From contig CALEKY010000093.1 of the NCBI GenBank assembly GCA_937902995.1, positions 158,234-222,233 of the forward strand: a stretch of 64,000 nt of DNA, given 5' to 3'. Below are positions 59,849 through 64,000 of the stretch, one piece after another. The position numbers and the translations under genes were made by a program. Within the stretch, counting starts at the first letter, position 1. Each line of letters opens with the position of its first letter. The DNA comes from an uncultured Sinobacteraceae bacterium. GTDB lineage: Bacteria > Pseudomonadota > Gammaproteobacteria > Steroidobacterales > Steroidobacteraceae. Below the pieces are notes generated by a model, which ran no database searches, had not been told where the DNA came from, and worked only from the letters and a program-made list of their open reading frames with translations.

Positions 59849-60514
59849 ATGAAAACCTCGTTCGAACTCGTCGCCGATCCACGGGACGCCAAAGGGAAGG
59901 GTGCGAGCCGCCGCCTGCGTCGTTCCGGCAAGGTGCCGGCGATTCTCTACGGCGGAAACTCCGATCCCCGTCAGTTGATCCTCGACCATCAGAATCTGCT
60001 GACGCTGCTCGACAATGAGCGCTTCTATACGACGATCCTGTCGTTGTCCGTCAAAGGCGAGAAGCAGCCTGTGATCCTCAAGGACGTGCAGCGTCATCCT
60101 GCCAAGAATCAGGTGTTGCACGTCGATCTGCAGCGCGTGCTCGAAAACGAGCCGATCCGCATGCGTATTCCGCTGCACTTCAAGAACGCGTCGATTGCAC
60201 CGGGCGTGAAGTCGCAAGGCGGTATCGTTTCGCACTTGTTGAACGACGTCGAAGTCTCCTGCTTGCCGAAGGACTTGCCGGAGTATCTCGAAGTCGACAT
60301 GGCGGACATGCAGATCAACGACATCAAGCGTTTGTCCGATATCCCGCTGCCCGAAGGCGTGTCGCTGGTTGCGCTCTCGCACGGCCGCGACGAGGCGGTG
60401 GTCTCGATCCACCATCCGCGTGCCGAGGAAGCGGAGACGCCGGCAGCCGAAGCGGCTGCGCAGGCCGCTGCTCCGGCGGCTGCGGCTCCTGCGAAGGAAG
60501 CCGCCAAGAAGTAA
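59849..60514 (+). CDS. rplY: 50S ribosomal protein L25/general stress protein Ctc
   Basis: A 221-residue protein of the long L25/TL5/Ctc type. The N-terminal 5S-rRNA-binding domain (FELVADPRDAKGKGASRRLRRSGKVPAILYG) is followed by the Ctc beta domain (VLHVDLQRVLENEPIRMRIPLHFKNAS; GVKSQGGIVSHLLNDVEVSCLP). An Ala/Pro-rich tail ends in Lys residues. It binds 5S rRNA in the large subunit. Confidence 0.96.
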   Translation: MKTSFELVADPRDAKGKGASRRLRRSGKVPAILYGGNSDPRQLILDHQNLLTLLDNERFYTTILSLSVKGEKQPVILKDVQRHPAKNQVLHVDLQRVLENEPIRMRIPLHFKNASIAPGVKSQGGIVSHLLNDVEVSCLPKDLPEYLEVDMADMQINDIKRLSDIPLPEGVSLVALSHGRDEAVVSIHHPRAEEAETPAAEAAAQAAAPAAAAPAKEAAKK

Positions 60515-60527
60515 CGGTAAGAGGCGT

Positions 60528-60566
60528 ACGGGCGGCCGGCTTGGACGGCCGCCCGTTCTGTTTTTT
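60528..60566 (+). terminator. Intrinsic terminator of rplY
   Basis: An 11-base stem (ACGGGCGGCCG and CGGCCGCCCGT) with a seven-base loop is followed by TCTG and six T. It starts 14 bases after the rplY stop. Confidence 0.93.
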
Positions 60567-60646
60567 CGTTACGCCCCCAGTTCAAGGCTTGGTGTCGCGA
60601 GGACGTCGTCCGAAGCTATTGAACGTCGAACGCTACCGGTGAGGTC

Positions 60647-61252
60647 ATGTCCGGTACGGAACTCAAAATCATCGTGGGTCTCGGCAATCCCGGTCCCGAA
60701 CACTTGATGACCCGTCACAACGCCGGGTTCTGGTTCGTGGATGCGCTGGCCGGCAAATTCGGCGGCCGGTTCCGCAGCCATGCGCGGTATCAGGGCGAGG
60801 TTGCCCGTATCGAAATCGCGGGCAACGAGATCACCTTGCTGAAGCCCATGACCTACATGAATCGCAGCGGGCTCGCCATCCGGGCGCTGGTCGATTACTT
60901 GAAGGTGCCCGTTGAGCAGGTGCTCGTCGCGCACGACGAACTCGACCTGCCGGTCGGCCAGACGCGCTTCAAGCTCGGCGGCGGCCACGGCGGTCACAAT
61001 GGACTGCGTGACACGATCACGCACGTGGGGCCCGATTTCTGGCGGTTGCGCATCGGTATCGGTCATCCCGGAGACAAATCCGAAGTCATCGATTACGTCC
61101 TGCGGCGTGCGCCGAAGGAAGAAGAGGAGAAGATCCTCGCCGCAGTCGGATATGCCGTCGAAGCGACGCAAATGTTCGTCGAGAAGGGCTCCGAGCGCGC
61201 GATGAACTGGTTGCACGGCGCGAAGCGGCAGAACGAAGCAACTGCGAAGTAG
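60647..61252 (+). CDS. pth: Peptidyl-tRNA hydrolase
   Basis: A 201-residue protein with KIIVGLGNPGPEHLMTRHNAGFWFVD (catalytic His in TRHNAG), LKPMTYMNRSG, VAHDELDLPVG and GGGHGGHNGLRD, all conserved in bacterial Pth. It frees tRNA from dropped-off peptidyl-tRNA. It stands between rplY and ychF as in most gammaproteobacteria. Confidence 0.98.
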   Translation: MSGTELKIIVGLGNPGPEHLMTRHNAGFWFVDALAGKFGGRFRSHARYQGEVARIEIAGNEITLLKPMTYMNRSGLAIRALVDYLKVPVEQVLVAHDELDLPVGQTRFKLGGGHGGHNGLRDTITHVGPDFWRLRIGIGHPGDKSEVIDYVLRRAPKEEEEKILAAVGYAVEATQMFVEKGSERAMNWLHGAKRQNEATAK

Positions 61253-61322
61253 ACGGCAGAGTGCCGCCTCGTCAGTATCCGCTCCACATCGTTTCACTCA
61301 TTAATTTTCCGAAAATCTCGCC

Positions 61323-62414
61323 ATGGGCATGAAAGTCGGCATCGTCGGTCTGCCGAACGTCGGCAAATCGACGCTCTTCAATGCGCTCACGCGCGCGCAG
61401 ATCGCGGCCGAGAACTATCCGTTTTGCACCATTGATCCCAACGTCGGTGTCGTGCCGGTTCCGGATCCGCGTCTGCAAGCGCTCGCAGAGATCGTCAAAC
61501 CCGAGCGCGTCGTGCCGACGACGGTCGAGTTCGTGGATATCGCAGGACTCGTTGCGGGCGCGTCGAAAGGCGAGGGGCTCGGCAATCAATTTCTGTCGCA
61601 CATCCGCGAGACCGATGCGATCGCGCAAGTCGTGCGCTGCTTCGAGAACGACGACATCGTTCACGTCGCTGGCAAAGTGAAGCCGCTCGACGACATCGAT
61701 GTGATCAACACCGAGCTTGCGCTCGCCGACCTGGATACGGTCGAGCGTGCGTTGCAGCGGGCGGAAAAAGCATCGAAGGCCGGCGACAAGGATGCGATTC
61801 GTCTGCGCGATCTCATCAAGAAGGTGAAAGAGCATCTCGATGCAGGCAAGCCGGTGCGTTCGCTCATCAAGGATCCGGAGGAACGGCGTTTGCTGCGGGA
61901 TCTGCACCTGATCACGCTCAAGCCGCTCATGTACGTCGCAAACGTTTCCGAGGACGGATTCACGAACAATCCGCACCTCGATGCCGTGCGCGAATTGGCG
62001 GAGAGCGAAGGTTCGATCGTCGTGCCCGTGTGTGCCGCGATCGAGGCCGAAATCGCGCAGCTCGACGAGGGCGATCGGGCGGAGTTCTTGAAAGAGCTCG
62101 GACTCGAGGAACCGGGCCTGAATCGCGTGATCCGCGCAGGCTACAAATTGCTCGGGCTGCAGACTTATTTCACCGCGGGCGTGAAAGAGGTGAGGGCGTG
62201 GACGGTGCCGGTCGGTGCAACGGCGCCGCAAGCGGCCGGCGTCATTCACACCGACTTCGAAAAAGGTTTCATTCGCGCCGAAGTGATTGCGTACGAGGAT
62301 TTCATCGCCCACCGCGGCGAGCAGGGTGCGAAGGAAGCCGGAAAGCTCCGTCTCGAAGGCAAGGAGTACATCGTCCAGGAAGGTGACGTCATGCACTTCA
62401 GGTTCAACGTCTGA
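61323..62414 (+). CDS. ychF: Redox-regulated ATPase YchF (Obg-like)
   Basis: A 363-residue Obg-family P-loop protein with GLPNVGKS (G1), DIAGLVAGASKGEGLGNQFL (G3) and YVANVSEDG, where the NxxE replaces the GTPase NKxD and shifts preference to ATP. A coiled coil and a C-terminal TGS domain with the closing KEYIVQEGDVMHFRFNV complete it. It binds ribosomes and affects stress responses. End of the conserved pth-ychF pair. Confidence 0.98.
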   Translation: MGMKVGIVGLPNVGKSTLFNALTRAQIAAENYPFCTIDPNVGVVPVPDPRLQALAEIVKPERVVPTTVEFVDIAGLVAGASKGEGLGNQFLSHIRETDAIAQVVRCFENDDIVHVAGKVKPLDDIDVINTELALADLDTVERALQRAEKASKAGDKDAIRLRDLIKKVKEHLDAGKPVRSLIKDPEERRLLRDLHLITLKPLMYVANVSEDGFTNNPHLDAVRELAESEGSIVVPVCAAIEAEIAQLDEGDRAEFLKELGLEEPGLNRVIRAGYKLLGLQTYFTAGVKEVRAWTVPVGATAPQAAGVIHTDFEKGFIRAEVIAYEDFIAHRGEQGAKEAGKLRLEGKEYIVQEGDVMHFRFNV

Positions 62415-62511
62415 AGCGCCGGCCGCGAGTCGCCTGGGTTCGTGTGAGCGCGCAAGTCGCGTGGATACCTGCGGGCGCTCAGTAGTTTTGAGGCAGGTTC
62501 CAAGACAGGTT

Positions 62512-63297
62512 TTAGTCGACGCTTAGAAAGTCGAGCATCGCACGATTGAACTCTTCCGCGCGCTCGACGTTCGACAGATGCATGCAGTCGAGCGTGACGA
62601 GCTTGGCGGCGCCGATCCGATCCGCGATGAACTGAGCGTGCTCTGGCGTCGTCCCGGCATCCTTCGAGCCGCAAATCACCAGCGTGCGAGCGGTAATCGA
62701 GCTCAGCGCATCGCGAAGGTCCATGTCGCGAACGGCTGCGGCGCACGCAGCGTAGCCTTTGGGATCGGCGCTCAACAGCATCTGGCGGATGCGGTCGACC
62801 TTTTCCGGATGGGTTTGGTGGAACTCCGGCGTGAGCCAGCGCGCCAACGTCGGTTCTGTGACTGCCGACATGCCTTGCGCGCGTACGGCCGCGATCCGTT
62901 GATCCCATGCCTCGCGCGGCGGCATGTGTGCCGCCGTGTTTGCCAGGACCAACTTCAACACGCGGTCCGGCCATTTGTGGGCCAGGTACATTGCCGTCAT
63001 CCCGCCGAGCGAGATGCCGCACACGTGTGCGCGCACGATCCCGCAAGCGTCGAGCACGGCGAGCGCATCGCGGGCGAGATCCTCGAGCGACACTTCGTCG
63101 AGATCCCCGCTCGTCGACTTGCCGTGCCCGCGCGCGTCGTAGCGCACGCATTCGAAACGCTCGCTGCACGCAGCGAGCTGGTCATCCCACATTTCGAGAC
63201 TCGCGCCGAGCGAATTGATGAACAGCAGCGCGGGCGCACCCGGACGCGGCGTGTGTTCGTAGCGGAGCTCGGCGTTGGCGGAGGTAGTGACTTTCAT
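62512..63297 (-). CDS. Alpha/beta hydrolase, 3-oxoadipate enol-lactonase-like
   Basis: A 261-residue cytosolic alpha/beta hydrolase: RYDARGHGKST, nucleophile Ser97 in GISLGGM, acid Asp in CGSKDAGTTPEHAQ and His in CMHLSNVERAEEFN. Length and motifs are those of PcaD (beta-ketoadipate pathway). No other pca gene is seen in the window, so the exact substrate is unproven. The start codon is preceded by a heptad array rather than a ribosome-binding site. Confidence 0.85.
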   Translation of the reverse strand: MKVTTSANAELRYEHTPRPGAPALLFINSLGASLEMWDDQLAACSERFECVRYDARGHGKSTSGDLDEVSLEDLARDALAVLDACGIVRAHVCGISLGGMTAMYLAHKWPDRVLKLVLANTAAHMPPREAWDQRIAAVRAQGMSAVTEPTLARWLTPEFHQTHPEKVDRIRQMLLSADPKGYAACAAAVRDMDLRDALSSITARTLVICGSKDAGTTPEHAQFIADRIGAAKLVTLDCMHLSNVERAEEFNRAMLDFLSVD

Positions 63298-63298
63298 A

Positions 63299-63326
63299 GG
63301 GCTCGGGGCGTGGGGCCGGGGACTCG
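63299..63326. repeat. Heptad array, GGGCTCG family, 4 units, abutting a start codon
   Basis: GGGCTCG, GGGCGTG, GGGCCGG, GGACTCG begin two bases from the enol-lactonase start codon. On the coding strand it replaces the region where a ribosome-binding site would lie with C-rich sequence. Confidence 0.88.
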
Positions 63327-63357
63327 AATTCCACGGACTGAGAGCGAGTGCAACTTC

Positions 63358-63406
63358 TTATAGCCCACAGTCTACAGCTTATGACACTGGGCTTGAGGCG
63401 TGGGGC
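63358..63406. repeat. Composite heptad array, 7 units
   Basis: TTATAGC, CCACAGT, CTACAGC and TTATGAC pass in phase into ACTGGGC, TTGAGGC and GTGGGGC. Another in-phase switch between the CTACAGC and GGGGC families. Confidence 0.85.
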
Positions 63407-63523
63407 ACGGCCGCCGGCAATCGGCGGCGCTCCCGGTCGCGTGCAAGCACACTTGCCGATAGCCTTACGGCTCGCAGCCCAAGCCAAGGGCCGCGGGAAT
63501 GTAATAGGCTCGTCTGCGCCTAC

Positions 63524-63551
63524 CTTTGGCCTTCAGTCTTCAGCCTAGGAG
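63524..63551. repeat. Heptad array, CTTCAGT family, 4 units, supplying a ribosome-binding site
   Basis: CTTTGGC, CTTCAGT, CTTCAGC, CTAGGAG. The AGGAG of the last unit is the likely ribosome-binding site of the thioesterase gene that starts at 63560. Confidence 0.85.
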
Positions 63552-63559
63552 ACAAGTCT

Positions 63560-64000
63560 TTGTCTGCTCTTCAACAATCGCTCGAGCCGCCTGCCGGTGC
63601 ACTCGTTTTCCGACGCGACGTCCGGATCGAATGGGGCGACTGCGATCCGGCGCGAATCGTATTCTTTCCGCGCTATTTCGCCTTCTTCGATGCGAATACG
63701 GCGTACCTGTTCGAAGCTGCGGGGCTGCCGAAGCCTGCGATGATCGAGCGCTACGACATCGTCGGCATCCCGCTCGTCGACGTCGCCGCGAAGTTCTCGG
63801 TGGCGTCCAAATTCGGCGAAACCATTACGATCGAGAGCCACATGGTGAGCTTCGGGCGGTCGAGCATGAAAATCGCACACCGGGTGCTGAAGGAGGGCGG
63901 GGTGGTCGCGATCGAGGCACTGGAAACGCGTGTCTGGGCGGGCCACGACCCGGAGCGCCCGCAGGGCATCCGGGCCAAACCGATTCCCCAGGAGGTCATC
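63560..64000 (+). CDS. 4-hydroxybenzoyl-CoA thioesterase-like hotdog protein (3' end cut)
   Basis: A TTG start at 63560 is inferred from AGGAG eight bases upstream; no ATG fits. 147 codons are visible to the window edge. The hotdog-fold motif IEWGDCDPARIVFFPRYFAFFD contains the catalytic Asp of the 4-hydroxybenzoyl-CoA thioesterase family, and FGETITIESHMVSFGRSSMKI the second strand pair. It would hydrolyse an aromatic or other acyl-CoA. It is divergent from the enol-lactonase-like gene, which hints at aromatic breakdown. Confidence 0.85.
   Translation, partial: MSALQQSLEPPAGALVFRRDVRIEWGDCDPARIVFFPRYFAFFDANTAYLFEAAGLPKPAMIERYDIVGIPLVDVAAKFSVASKFGETITIESHMVSFGRSSMKIAHRVLKEGGVVAIEALETRVWAGHDPERPQGIRAKPIPQEVI

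Overview
The window looks like chromosomal DNA of a high-GC gammaproteobacterium outside the enterics. Two things point there. First, the run prfA-hemA (minus), then TPR lipoprotein, lolB, ispE, tRNA-Gln, prs, rplY, pth, ychF (plus) follows the order known from Pseudomonas. Second, there is a 180-kDa type NAD-glutamate dehydrogenase and an E1-alpha/E1-beta/E2 2-oxoacid dehydrogenase cluster of the kind common in Xanthomonadales-like and Steroidobacter-like lineages. The exact genus cannot be fixed from the sequence alone. No insertion sequence, prophage, integrase or CRISPR array was seen.

Layout. 1-6789 (minus): cellulose export genes bcsB-bcsZ-bcsC, without bcsA on the upstream side. 6902-15626: HtrA-type protease, glutathione transferase, AraC-type regulator, two lipase-chaperone-like proteins around an apolipoprotein N-acyltransferase homologue, a secreted alpha/beta hydrolase and a pirin. 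15640-16040: decayed remains of a LuxR-type regulator and a VOC protein. 16189-30363: mixed housekeeping and accessory genes (YkgJ protein, acyl-CoA carboxylase beta, YCII, YceI lipoprotein, AIM24-like protein, M48 protease, YebC, NodIJ-type exporter, DUF1840, HDOD, MBL hydrolase, twin ABC ATPase, PhzF). 30756-34874: TPP riboswitch followed by a thiamine uptake and salvage operon (TonB receptor, small thiamine-binding protein, PnuT-type permease, thiamine-kinase-like phosphotransferase). 34936-46577: ferredoxin, phosphoglycerate mutase, NAD-GDH, 2-oxoacid dehydrogenase E2/E1-beta/E1-alpha, and a MarR regulator divergent from hppD, together an amino-acid catabolism block. 46675-62414: cell-wall glycosyltransferase, outer-membrane protein, cyclophilin, prmC, transsulfuration genes, then the conserved prfA-to-ychF block. 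62512-64000: enol-lactonase-like hydrolase and a thioesterase cut by the window edge.

The most striking feature lies between the genes. Nearly every non-operonic intergenic gap holds short degenerate tandem repeats with a strict 7-base period. There are several unrelated unit families (CTTCAGC/T, GTGATTC, CACTCAC, GGGGCTC, GGGGAAA, GGCTGTA), and one array often changes family without losing the 7-base phase. Many arrays run into the 3' ends of genes and supply their last codons and stop codon. They resemble the heptanucleotide STRR repeats known from heterocystous cyanobacteria. I do not know of a description in a gammaproteobacterium.
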